This document shows positions 1 to 7,375 of a DNA stretch of 23,037 nucleotides, piece by piece. The translations under genes were made by a program, and so were the position numbers. The notes under the pieces were generated by a model. It ran no database searches, was not told where the DNA came from, and worked only from the letters and a program-made list of their open reading frames with translations. The number at the start of each line of letters is the position of its first letter. Position 1 is the first letter of the stretch. Source of the stretch: an uncultured Ignavibacteria bacterium (GTDB lineage Bacteria; Bacteroidota; Ignavibacteria; Ignavibacteriales; Ignavibacteriaceae); assembly GCA_937996765.1 (NCBI GenBank), contig CALKUG010000182.1, positions 1 through 23,037 on the forward strand, in the 5' to 3' direction.

Positions 1-2
1 AT

Positions 3-1937
3 TCCGCTAATCTTTCTGAAGAATACACCGATACTTACGATTTGGGCGATTTGCCCTCTTCCAACTTTCTCAATCGTGTTAAAGTTCGTCGTTTATTAAT
101 GATTGATATTACCGAGCGTGAAAAAGTTTCTGTTGCCAATATTCACTTTATTGATAATGATTATTTTAGTGACGAAATATTGAGAGGTGAATTGGCTGAG
201 ACTTCAGAAAAACGTTGGTGGAAATTTTGGACTTTAGCCCGCTTTGATAAAAAGAAATTTGAAGAAGATAAAACCGGTCTTGTTAAGTATTACAGAACGA
301 TGGGCTTCAGAGACGCCGAAGTAATTTCGGACAGCATTGTCTATTCTGAAGATAAATCGCAGATGGATTTATACATTCGAGTATTCGAAGGACCGATGTA
401 TAAGCTAAGAGCCATTGACTGGCGTGGTAATACTGTTTACACAGACGAACAACTCAGTGAACGACTCGGTTTTAGAGCCGGAGATATTTACAACTACCCA
501 CTTTTTATGCAGAACTTGATGGGTAACGAAAAACAATCCGATATCGCTTCCATGTATTTGGATAATGGTTATCTTACTTTTAGAGCAATTCCAACCGAGA
601 AAAAAAGCGGTTTCGATTCTGTTGATGTTGTCATCCAAATTTCTGAGAACAACCAATTCAAAATTGGTGAAATCAAAATTACAGGAAATGACAAGACTAA
701 AGATAAAGTTATCCGTCGCGAGCTTTTTTCAATCCCCGGTGATAACTTTGCGCGTTCGAACCTGATTCGCTCACTTCAACAGCTTGCCAACTTACAGTAT
801 TTCAACGTTGAAAAACTCTACCAAGAAGGTGTTAACTACGAACCCGTTGATGATAGTACGGTTTCCTTGGTCTATAAAGTTGAGGAAAAATCTTCCGACT
901 ATCTCAACGCATCTGTTGGATATAGTGGTAGCTTTGGTTTCTCAGGAGCCATTGGTATAACGCTTACAAACTTTTCTATCACTGAACCATTTCAGCTTGG
1001 TGCCGGACAGGTACTTAGCTTTAACTGGCAGTTTGGTGTAGGTAATTTGTATAGAACATTTACACTCGGGTTTACTGAACCATGGTTTATGGATACACCA
1101 ACCTCACTCGGCTTTGAGTTTTATGATACACGGCAGAGTTACTACTACGACATCGCTCAGACAGGTGGCAGTGTTAAGGTGGGTAGAAGACTCACTTGGC
1201 CTGATGATTACTTCTATATCATGGGTTCTTTGCGGTATCAGAATACGGATGTTGTTGAAGGGCGTGGTTACTACGTAGCCGGCGAGCAGTACTCATTGGG
1301 TATTGATATCTCGCGCAGAAATATTGATAACCCTGTATTCCCTTCATTGGGTTCTAACGTCGCGTTTTCTGCCGAGATAAGCGGCGGACCGTTTTTACCG
1401 GGTAACGTGGATTATTTCAAACTTGGCTTTAAAGCTGAAGCATACAGAAGATTACTCAACACAAATAAGTTAAGCTTATATAACTCATTCGATATGGGTT
1501 ATATTGGTGTTCTTAACGAAGCAAGTAAACGCCGCATAAATCCTTTCGAAAAATTCTGGATGGGTGGAAGCGGAATGGTAATTGCAACCACACCGCTGAG
1601 AGGTTATGATGATAGAACCGTTGGTCCAATGAACGCCGATGGCGAAGTGGATGGCGGTAACATTATGATGAAGGTAGGTACCGAACTTCGTTATGCAGTT
1701 TCTTTAGACCCTGTACCGTTGTATGTGCTTGCTTTTGCTGAAGCAGGACGCGTTTTTGAAGATCTAAAATCAGCAGATTTACTCAATCTCCGTAAATCGG
1801 TTGGCGTTGGTGCGAGAATTATGATTAACCCAATTGGTCTGCTCGGATTTGATGTCGGCTACGGTTTCGATAGAAAAGCTGTAGATGGCGCAGACCCAAG
1901 TTGGCAGTTTCACTTCCAATTTGGTAAGGGCTTTTAA
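3..1937 (+). CDS. bamA: BamA outer-membrane protein assembly factor (5' end outside window)
   Basis: The protein is the central Omp85-family subunit of the BAM complex, which folds and inserts beta-barrel proteins into the outer membrane. The reading frame is open to the left edge, so the signal peptide and first POTRA domains are missing; the TTG at position 42 is not a real start. About three POTRA repeats are visible (roughly nt 120-410, 400-660 and 655-890), followed by the 16-strand barrel. Two family hallmarks are present: FTEPWF at nt 1071-1088 and the loop-6 LRGY (the VRGF-type motif) at nt 1596-1607. The protein ends in Phe, as usual for BAM substrates and BamA itself. It is followed after 66 nt by skp/ompH-type genes and lpxD, the classic bamA-skp-lpxD order. 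Identification is secure; only completeness is uncertain. Confidence 0.96.
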   Translation, partial: SANLSEEYTDTYDLGDLPSSNFLNRVKVRRLLMIDITEREKVSVANIHFIDNDYFSDEILRGELAETSEKRWWKFWTLARFDKKKFEEDKTGLVKYYRTMGFRDAEVISDSIVYSEDKSQMDLYIRVFEGPMYKLRAIDWRGNTVYTDEQLSERLGFRAGDIYNYPLFMQNLMGNEKQSDIASMYLDNGYLTFRAIPTEKKSGFDSVDVVIQISENNQFKIGEIKITGNDKTKDKVIRRELFSIPGDNFARSNLIRSLQQLANLQYFNVEKLYQEGVNYEPVDDSTVSLVYKVEEKSSDYLNASVGYSGSFGFSGAIGITLTNFSITEPFQLGAGQVLSFNWQFGVGNLYRTFTLGFTEPWFMDTPTSLGFEFYDTRQSYYYDIAQTGGSVKVGRRLTWPDDYFYIMGSLRYQNTDVVEGRGYYVAGEQYSLGIDISRRNIDNPVFPSLGSNVAFSAEISGGPFLPGNVDYFKLGFKAEAYRRLLNTNKLSLYNSFDMGYIGVLNEASKRRINPFEKFWMGGSGMVIATTPLRGYDDRTVGPMNADGEVDGGNIMMKVGTELRYAVSLDPVPLYVLAFAEAGRVFEDLKSADLLNLRKSVGVGARIMINPIGLLGFDVGYGFDRKAVDGADPSWQFHFQFGKGF

Positions 1938-2003
1938 TTATTCTCTCGCGGAATTTCCGTATATTTAACGATGATTTTTTTAACACTCAAATCTAACAAA
2001 GGA

Positions 2004-2546
2004 ATGAAAGTGAAAAATTTATTTGCTTTAGCAGTTGTAATGGTATTGTTCGCTATTGGCGTGCAAGCTCAAACCCCTACAACCCCTCAGAAATCTGGAT
2101 ATGTAAACTCTGAAGTTATTCTTCAACAATTTCCCGAAGCTATCAAAGCTCAAGGTGAACTTGATACCAAAATTCAAGAATGGAATAAAGTTGTAGATAG
2201 CTTAACAGCTAAACTTCAAGAAGAATATAACAATCTCCAAAAACAAGCTCAGACTATGCCTGAGAAAAAACGTAACGAAGAACTTCAGAAACTTGCTCAA
2301 CAACAGCAAGCAATTGATGAATATCGTCGTACAAAGTTTGGTCAACAAACAGGCGAAATTTATCGCATACAAGAGCAGTTAATGGGTCCAGTAAAACAGA
2401 AAATTTTTGCAGTAATTGAAGTAGTTGCTAAAGAAGAAGGAATGACGTTTGTGTTTGATAGACCCGGCGATGTTTTACTACTTTATGCAGATACTCAATT
2501 TGACCTTACCTACAAGGTTCTTGATAAACTTAAAAGAGGCAATTAA
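2004..2546 (+). CDS. OmpH/Skp family periplasmic chaperone, copy 1
   Basis: This is a small periplasmic chaperone of the OmpH/Skp type, which holds unfolded outer-membrane proteins on the way to BamA. From the chosen ATG the product is 180 aa: a signal peptide (hydrophobic core then GVQAQ, cleavage near residue 23), a beta segment (GYVNSEVILQQFPEA), a long Gln/Lys/Glu-rich helical hairpin arm, and a closing FVFDRPGDVLLLY strand. An upstream in-frame ATG at 1971 would add 11 residues ahead of the signal peptide and is less likely. AAGGA at 1999-2003 is too close to the ATG at 2004 but well spaced for the GTG at 2010, which is an equally possible start two codons later. It lies directly behind bamA and is closed by a strong terminator. 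Confidence 0.86.
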   Translation: MKVKNLFALAVVMVLFAIGVQAQTPTTPQKSGYVNSEVILQQFPEAIKAQGELDTKIQEWNKVVDSLTAKLQEEYNNLQKQAQTMPEKKRNEELQKLAQQQQAIDEYRRTKFGQQTGEIYRIQEQLMGPVKQKIFAVIEVVAKEEGMTFVFDRPGDVLLLYADTQFDLTYKVLDKLKRGN

Positions 2547-2577
2547 GCACTTTTTTAGTTAATTAAGAAAATTTGCT

Positions 2578-2627
2578 AAGCGAAGAAATAGTATCTTTTT
2601 TTTGATGTTATTTCTTCGCTTTTTTTA
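2578..2627 (+). terminator. Rho-independent terminator between the two ompH-like genes
   Basis: A perfect 13-bp stem (2578-2590 with 2609-2621, arm AAGCGAAGAAATA) can be extended inward by two G-U and three Watson-Crick pairs (2591-2595 with 2604-2608). This leaves a loop of eight T residues. A T-rich tract follows to 2627. It should end most transcription of bamA-ompH1 before the second ompH-like gene. Confidence 0.9.
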
Positions 2628-2646
2628 TTTCATTTTTTGAGGATTT

Positions 2647-3156
2647 ATGAAACACTTTGTTGCTCTCGTAGTAATTGTTTTTTCACTGAGTTCGGGTTTG
2701 TTTGCTCAGTCGAAAGTAGGATTTGTTGATTCCGATGCTATTATGAAAGAACTTCCCGAAGCTCAGGATATCAAACAACAAATAAATGTTTTGGTTACTG
2801 AGTGGAAAACTGAACTCGATAAAAAGCAAAACGAGTATCGCGCTAAACTCGATGAGTTCGAACGCAGGAAACTCATAATGTCAAATCAGAAAAAAGACGA
2901 AGCGGAAACTGAACTCCGCACTCTTGATAATGAAATCAGACAGTTTAGAGAATCCAAATTTGGGCAAAACGGTGAGTTGTTTAAAAAACAAGAAGAGCTT
3001 ATGAAACCCATTCAAAACAAGCTTTTTAATGCGGTTAAAGAAGTTGCAACCGAAGAAGAATTTGATTACATATTTGATAGGAGCGGTGGAGTGCTTATGC
3101 TTTACTCTAAGCCCGACTTAGATATGACCAACAAGGTTTTGGAGAAAATGAAATAA
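2647..3156 (+). CDS. OmpH/Skp family periplasmic chaperone, copy 2
   Basis: The 169-aa product is a second OmpH/Skp-like chaperone, paralogous to the gene just upstream. A signal peptide (MKHFVALVVIVFSLSSGLFAQ, about 20 residues) is followed by KVGFVDSDAIMKELPEA, a long charged coiled-coil arm and a C-terminal strand (YIFDRSGGVLMLY). Both copies share the pattern KFGQ..GE, then a QE(E/Q)LM.P helix, then FDR.G.VL.LY and a KVL-K ending. The ATG is preceded by GAGG at 2639-2642, a reasonable ribosome-binding site. Only one base separates its stop codon from the lpxD start, so the two are almost certainly co-transcribed and translationally coupled. Confidence 0.88.
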   Translation: MKHFVALVVIVFSLSSGLFAQSKVGFVDSDAIMKELPEAQDIKQQINVLVTEWKTELDKKQNEYRAKLDEFERRKLIMSNQKKDEAETELRTLDNEIRQFRESKFGQNGELFKKQEELMKPIQNKLFNAVKEVATEEEFDYIFDRSGGVLMLYSKPDLDMTNKVLEKMK

Positions 3157-3157
3157 G

Positions 3158-4198
3158 ATGATTGATTTAACAAAAATTGCTGAACTTACAGGCGCAGTGG
3201 TAACGGGTGACACTTCTGTTTTGATTAAACGTCCTGCAAAAATTGATGAAGCAACAGAGGGCGATATTACCTTTTTGTATATGGCTTCGTATGAAAAATA
3301 CTTCGAGGATACCAAAGCTACTGCAATTTTTGTTAAACCGGGTTTTAACAAAACAAGAACTGATATAACGTATTTGGAAGTTAAAGAACCCAATAAGGCC
3401 TTTGCCACAATGACCATTGCTTTTTTTACTCCCGAGTTTCCACTTTCGGGTATCGATAAAAGTTCTGTGGTTGCGCCTTCAGCAACACTGGGTGATGATG
3501 TTGCTCTTGGATGCAATGTTGTAATTGGTGAACGGGTAAGCATTGGCAAAGGAAGTAAGATTTTCCATAATACTGTAATTATGAATGATACGGTAATTGG
3601 CGAGAATTGTTTAATATTTCCTAATGTTACACTTCGTGAGCAAACTGTTGTAGGGAACCGTGTGATTATCCACTCAGGTGCGGTAATTGGTTCCGATGGT
3701 TTTGGATATATGAATGATGCTGCCGGTAGATATATCAAAATTCCTCAGTTGGGTAACGTTGTACTCGAAGATGATGTTGAGATTGGCTCTAATACCTGTA
3801 TTGACCGCGCTGCAACAGGTTCAACGCTCGTTAAATCGGGCACTAAAGTAGATAACTTAGTGCAGATTGCTCACAATGTAACTATTGGCAAAGATTCAGC
3901 ACTTTCTGCGCAAAGCGGTATTTCGGGGAGTACAAAACTTGGTGATAATGTTATTCTCGCCGGACAGGTCGGACTTGCAGGTCACTTGGAAATTGGTAGT
4001 AAGGTAATCTTAGCAGCTCAGGCAGGAGTATCAAAATCGTTAATTGAACCCGGTATGTATTTTGGTTCACCTGCTAAACCGTATAAAGAAGCTTTTAGAA
4101 CTGAAGCACATATCAGAGGTTTAGAAGATTACGCTGCGAGAATTAAATCGCTTGAGAAAAAAATGGCAGACTTAGAAAAGAAATTGGGAGAGCAGTAG
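3158..4198 (+). CDS. lpxD: LpxD, UDP-3-O-acyl-glucosamine N-acyltransferase
   Basis: LpxD adds the second 3-hydroxyacyl chain, from acyl-ACP to the 2-amino group of UDP-3-O-acyl-glucosamine, the third step of lipid A synthesis in the cytoplasm. The 346-aa length is normal. Residues 1-100 form the uridine-binding N-terminal domain. From about residue 105 a long left-handed beta-helix of hexapeptide repeats follows (IGERVSIGKGSKI, VVIGSDGFGY-type turns). The catalytic-base His lies in QIAHNVTIG at residue 239, the same number as the E. coli catalytic His. A C-terminal helical tail (residues 320-346) completes the trimer fold. It is followed by tandem stop codons TAG TAA, and truA converges from the other strand 15 bp away. 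Confidence 0.97.
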   Translation: MIDLTKIAELTGAVVTGDTSVLIKRPAKIDEATEGDITFLYMASYEKYFEDTKATAIFVKPGFNKTRTDITYLEVKEPNKAFATMTIAFFTPEFPLSGIDKSSVVAPSATLGDDVALGCNVVIGERVSIGKGSKIFHNTVIMNDTVIGENCLIFPNVTLREQTVVGNRVIIHSGAVIGSDGFGYMNDAAGRYIKIPQLGNVVLEDDVEIGSNTCIDRAATGSTLVKSGTKVDNLVQIAHNVTIGKDSALSAQSGISGSTKLGDNVILAGQVGLAGHLEIGSKVILAAQAGVSKSLIEPGMYFGSPAKPYKEAFRTEAHIRGLEDYAARIKSLEKKMADLEKKLGEQ

Positions 4199-4213
4199 TA
4201 AACTACTCTCCAA

Positions 4214-5002
4214 TTACTCACCAATCATGAGGAAGGGCTTTAACTCTTCTTTACGAGTATCTCCGGGGTAGAGTACTTGTTCAAGAAATAAACCTGAAGG
4301 GGGTGCGGTAAACTGTGAAACACCTTTTTCGTAGCTTGTTAAAAATGTTGTGATAATATCAGGACGCATATTCCCTCTACCTACTTCAACAAGAACGGCA
4401 ATCATACGTCTTACCATCTTCCATAAAAAGTGCGATGCCGCAATACGAACAAGTATATAATCGCCAACCTCTTTTACTTCAACAAAATCCACTTGCACTT
4501 TAGTTGATTTCTCTTCTTTTACATCAGCCGCATTTGCAAAACTTTTGTAGTCATGAAATCCAACATAGTAAGCAGCGGCGTTTGTTATTGCTTGCACATT
4601 CAATTTGTCTTTTATCCACCAGGTGTAGTTTTTCCCGAAAGCAGTCCTACGCTTCGAAATCTGATAAACATAAATCCGCTGCTGTGCTGAGTGCCGGGCA
4701 TGAAACTCTCTTGAGACACGTTTGATAGAAAGAATATTTACAGCGGCCGGCAAATTGTCGTTCATTTTGTAGTGAAGAATCTGAGGGTCAATGGCACTAT
4801 CACAGTCTAAATGTGCCACTTGCCCTACGGCATGCACGCCTGCATCTGTTCTTCCTGCGCCTTGCACGTCAACTTTATCTTTGGGCAGAGCATACTCAAG
4901 TGCCGAAAGTAATGCACCTTGTACTGTTCTTTGACCTGCTTGTTTTTGCCACCCGTTAAATTTTGATCCGTCGTATTCGATAAGAGCTTTGTAACGATTC
5001 AT
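4214..5002 (-). CDS. truA: TruA, tRNA pseudouridine(38-40) synthase
   Basis: TruA isomerises uridines 38-40 in the anticodon stem-loop of many tRNAs to pseudouridine. The 262-aa protein has the family signature GAGRTDAGVHAVGQ, with the catalytic Asp at residue 53, and a C-terminal HFLWKMVRRM segment typical of TruA. The ATG at 5002 lies seven bases after the queD stop codon, so it is the last gene of a queE-queD-truA run; all three act on tRNA. It converges with lpxD. Confidence 0.97.
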   Translation of the reverse strand: MNRYKALIEYDGSKFNGWQKQAGQRTVQGALLSALEYALPKDKVDVQGAGRTDAGVHAVGQVAHLDCDSAIDPQILHYKMNDNLPAAVNILSIKRVSREFHARHSAQQRIYVYQISKRRTAFGKNYTWWIKDKLNVQAITNAAAYYVGFHDYKSFANAADVKEEKSTKVQVDFVEVKEVGDYILVRIAASHFLWKMVRRMIAVLVEVGRGNMRPDIITTFLTSYEKGVSQFTAPPSGLFLEQVLYPGDTRKEELKPFLMIGE

Positions 5003-5009
5003 TGATAAA

Positions 5010-5432
5010 CTACTCTCTCACCAAGGTTATAAAATCCTCGGCGTATGAGCTTTTAGTCTCGTAGATTTTAACACCAACTCGTTTAATATTACTTGGCAAT
5101 CCTGCTTTGCTAATCTTTTCCAAAAAATAGCCACAGAGATTTTCTACTGTTGAATGAAAATCAACGATACTTACCTTTGTGTGTAATGGGGCAAGAGCCA
5201 ATATCAAATCAGTATCATCTTTACAGATAATACAAGCGTGGTCTAATTCAGCCACTAAAGGATTTACAATACGTTTCAAGTCGTAAAAATCTATAAGCAA
5301 ACCTTGTTCATCAAGGTCGCCTTCCACTTTAACAGTCATGTTGTATGAGTGTCCGTGAACATTTTTGCAAGCACCTTTATGAAATGGCAAACGGTGAGCC
5401 ATTTCCCATTTAAAGTCCTTAGCAATTAACAT
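5010..5432 (-). CDS. queD: QueD, 6-carboxy-5,6,7,8-tetrahydropterin synthase
   Basis: QueD converts 7,8-dihydroneopterin triphosphate to 6-carboxytetrahydropterin in the preQ0/queuosine pathway. The 140-aa protein has the zinc ligands His13 (AHRLPFH), His26 and His28 (VHGHSY). The catalytic Cys22 has the C-x3-H-x-H spacing seen in E. coli QueD. LDHACI near residue 65 and ENLCGYF near residue 100 match the His and Glu regions of the family. AAGGAG, lying within the end of queE, is well placed for its ATG, and two bases separate the genes, which points to coupling. No queC or queF is visible in the window. Confidence 0.95.
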   Translation of the reverse strand: MLIAKDFKWEMAHRLPFHKGACKNVHGHSYNMTVKVEGDLDEQGLLIDFYDLKRIVNPLVAELDHACIICKDDTDLILALAPLHTKVSIVDFHSTVENLCGYFLEKISKAGLPSNIKRVGVKIYETKSSYAEDFITLVRE

Positions 5433-5434
5433 TA

Positions 5435-6073
5435 TTAAACTCCTTTTGCATCAGGTTCCCAAATAAACTTATGCAGTTGAAGTTGGAATCTGACAGATAA
5501 ATTATCGTGAAGTATCCACTGAGCAATTTCAATGGGTTCAATTTTCCCAAAAACAGGGGAGAACAAAACGTTGCATCTGTTTGTCAAGTTGTGCAACTCA
5601 AGTTGTTCCTTCGACCACTCGTAATCTTCGCGTGTGCCAATAACAAACTTCACCTCATCGGTAGATTTGAGAAGGGGAATATTCTCATATCTGTTTTTCT
5701 TTGCCATTTTGCTTGATGGGGTTTTTAGGTCCATTATTATGGTAACACGTGGGTCTATTGGCGATATATCAAGTGAGCCGCCGGTTTCAATCATTACTGT
5801 GTAGCCGAGGTCGCATAATTGGGTCATTAATGGATGAACTTCTGCCTGGATGAGTGGTTCACCACCTGTTATTTCAACAAGGTTACAGTTGTAGTCTCTC
5901 ACCTTGTCAAGGACTTGAGAAATTTCCCAATCTGTGCCTTCGTAAAAGCTATACTCTGTGTCACAATACGTGCAACGTAGGTTACAGTAGGTCAATCGAA
6001 CAAACACGCAAGGCAAACCTGCGCGGGTGCCTTCACCTTGAATTGAGTAAAAAATTTCGTTTAATTTAAGCAT
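5435..6073 (-). CDS. queE: QueE, 7-carboxy-7-deazaguanine synthase (radical SAM)
   Basis: QueE contracts the 6-carboxytetrahydropterin made by QueD to 7-carboxy-7-deazaguanine, using S-adenosylmethionine and a [4Fe-4S] cluster. The 212-aa protein begins with the QueE signature FYSIQGEGTRAG and has the radical-SAM CxxxCxxC cluster motif at Cys30, Cys34 and Cys37 (CNLRCTYCDTEY). The SAM-binding GGEP motif is at residues 70-73. It lies directly upstream of queD and 81 bp downstream of the esterase-like gene. I see no terminator in that 81-bp gap, so it may be read from upstream or from a promoter within the gap. Confidence 0.96.
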   Translation of the reverse strand: MLKLNEIFYSIQGEGTRAGLPCVFVRLTYCNLRCTYCDTEYSFYEGTDWEISQVLDKVRDYNCNLVEITGGEPLIQAEVHPLMTQLCDLGYTVMIETGGSLDISPIDPRVTIIMDLKTPSSKMAKKNRYENIPLLKSTDEVKFVIGTREDYEWSKEQLELHNLTNRCNVLFSPVFGKIEPIEIAQWILHDNLSVRFQLQLHKFIWEPDAKGV

Positions 6074-6154
6074 TCGTATCTATAGCGTAATTCATAAATT
6101 TCAAGTACGCAATATACAAATGCGGAGCGAGAAACCTGTTAATGGTGTTTATTC

Positions 6155-7306
6155 TTAATTCCCAAAAAAGAATATCAACGGTCTCCAAACGCGTTTTGCC
6201 CAAGCTGCTTCGCTATGCTCGGCATTGATATCAAAGTAGCTTACAAATTGCTTTCCTTCTACAAAACCCTTGGCTTTAAGAGCTTCAATCATCTCTTCAA
6301 TCCCGGGTTGTAAAATAGCTTCTAATCCTACACCGCCGTTATCGAAATAATATTTAACGTTTGGCATTGAACCTTTATGTTCTTTAACCAACGCGGTAAG
6401 GTCAAAATTTATTTCGTCACGGTTTATCCTTAGCGCAGGTGAAAAACAAGCAGCTTTGCTAAATACTTCGGGGTAATGCCATGAGAGCATAAACGAAATG
6501 GTGCCACCTGCAGAAGAACCCCAAGTTGCCGTGTATTCACGTTGCGGTTTAGTGCGATAAGTCTGGTCAATAAACGGTTTAAGTGAGTTGACTATTCCCT
6601 CCATATACAATTTGGATTTTTCGCCGGGGATATATTCTCGCATTCTTTCAGCAGAGCTGTAAATACCAACCATTATTATAGGTTCGGTTTTACTAAGCCG
6701 GATTAAACTATCCGCAGTTTCATCAGCTTGCCAATCAACGCCAAACGAAGCTGTAGCGGGGTCGAACAAGTTTTGCCCATCGTGCATATAGATTACAGGA
6801 AAACGACGATTTGGTTCTGCTTCGTATTCTTTGGGTAGCCAAACAATCACATTGCGCGAAGCCAGTTCCTTAAATTCAAAATTTTTGTGATAGGCTACGG
6901 TTCCCGTAATTTGGCCAATTATTGTTCTTGTGCCAAATGCGTTAGCAAACCGGGCTGCAGTAAAGTATAATGCAGTATCAGATTTTACAACAAGTGTAGC
7001 GTTTTTAGGCGTACTTCCATCGGGTTCAAGGCGCTCGGTTTCCCAAGCACCTTGGGTAAACTTAAACTCGAGCGATGTTCCTATAGGGAACTGCTTGGTA
7101 ACTGACCAGAGTGAATCGGATACTTTGTTTAATACCGCTTTATTGGGAATCCATCCGCCAATTTCCTCATGATTTCCGACAATATAAATTGATTGAGAAT
7201 CGGGTAGGGGTATGGAGTTAACGTAAAATGAAACCTTAACTAACTGTGGAAAACTTACGCTTAGAGCGGCGAGCAGTAAAACAACACTCAATATTTTTTT
7301 GAACAT
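6155..7306 (-). CDS. Secreted esterase-D-like alpha/beta hydrolase with N-terminal CBM20-like domain
   Basis: The 383-aa protein has a signal peptide (residues 1-20). A beta-rich domain at about 22-115 follows, resembling the starch-binding-like (CBM20) fold: YIVGNHEEIGGW, then FKFTQGAWETE. A putative esterase (PF00756, esterase-D/Fes-like) domain occupies about 140-383. The nucleophile elbow is GSSAG with Ser265; the likely acid is in FDNGG (Asp322) and the His is in AEHSEAAW (His364), so the triad looks complete. VIYMHDGQNLFD is typical of this hydrolase group. The natural substrate cannot be read from sequence: related proteins hydrolyse carbohydrate esters, siderophore esters or peptidic esters. 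It sits upstream of queE-queD-truA on the same strand, behind the terminator at 7329-7359. Confidence 0.82.
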   Translation of the reverse strand: MFKKILSVVLLLAALSVSFPQLVKVSFYVNSIPLPDSQSIYIVGNHEEIGGWIPNKAVLNKVSDSLWSVTKQFPIGTSLEFKFTQGAWETERLEPDGSTPKNATLVVKSDTALYFTAARFANAFGTRTIIGQITGTVAYHKNFEFKELASRNVIVWLPKEYEAEPNRRFPVIYMHDGQNLFDPATASFGVDWQADETADSLIRLSKTEPIIMVGIYSSAERMREYIPGEKSKLYMEGIVNSLKPFIDQTYRTKPQREYTATWGSSAGGTISFMLSWHYPEVFSKAACFSPALRINRDEINFDLTALVKEHKGSMPNVKYYFDNGGVGLEAILQPGIEEMIEALKAKGFVEGKQFVSYFDINAEHSEAAWAKRVWRPLIFFFGN

Positions 7307-7328
7307 AGTAACCCAAAAACTTTAATTT

Positions 7329-7359
7329 AAAAAGAAAAGAGTGGCGCGGCGGCCACTCT
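7329..7359 (-). terminator. Terminator after the receiver/SBP/CheW gene
   Basis: On the minus strand an 8-bp stem AGAGTGGC/GCCACTCT (7338-7345 with 7352-7359) has a 6-base loop and is followed by TTTTCTTTTT. It lies just after the stop codon at 7376 and 23 bases before the esterase start codon, so the esterase gene has little room for a promoter of its own. Confidence 0.85.
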
Positions 7360-7375
7360 AAATTAACAAGAAATT

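Noticed and set aside
3118..3738. 206-codon open frame antisense to lpxD
   Set aside because: It lies wholly opposite a certain gene, mirrors its hexapeptide-repeat composition and has no start signals.
4184..4213. Imperfect hairpin between lpxD and truA
   Set aside because: The arms (TTGGGAGAG..GTAG with CTACTCTCCAA) contain bulges and no T-tract follows on either strand; not supported as a terminator.
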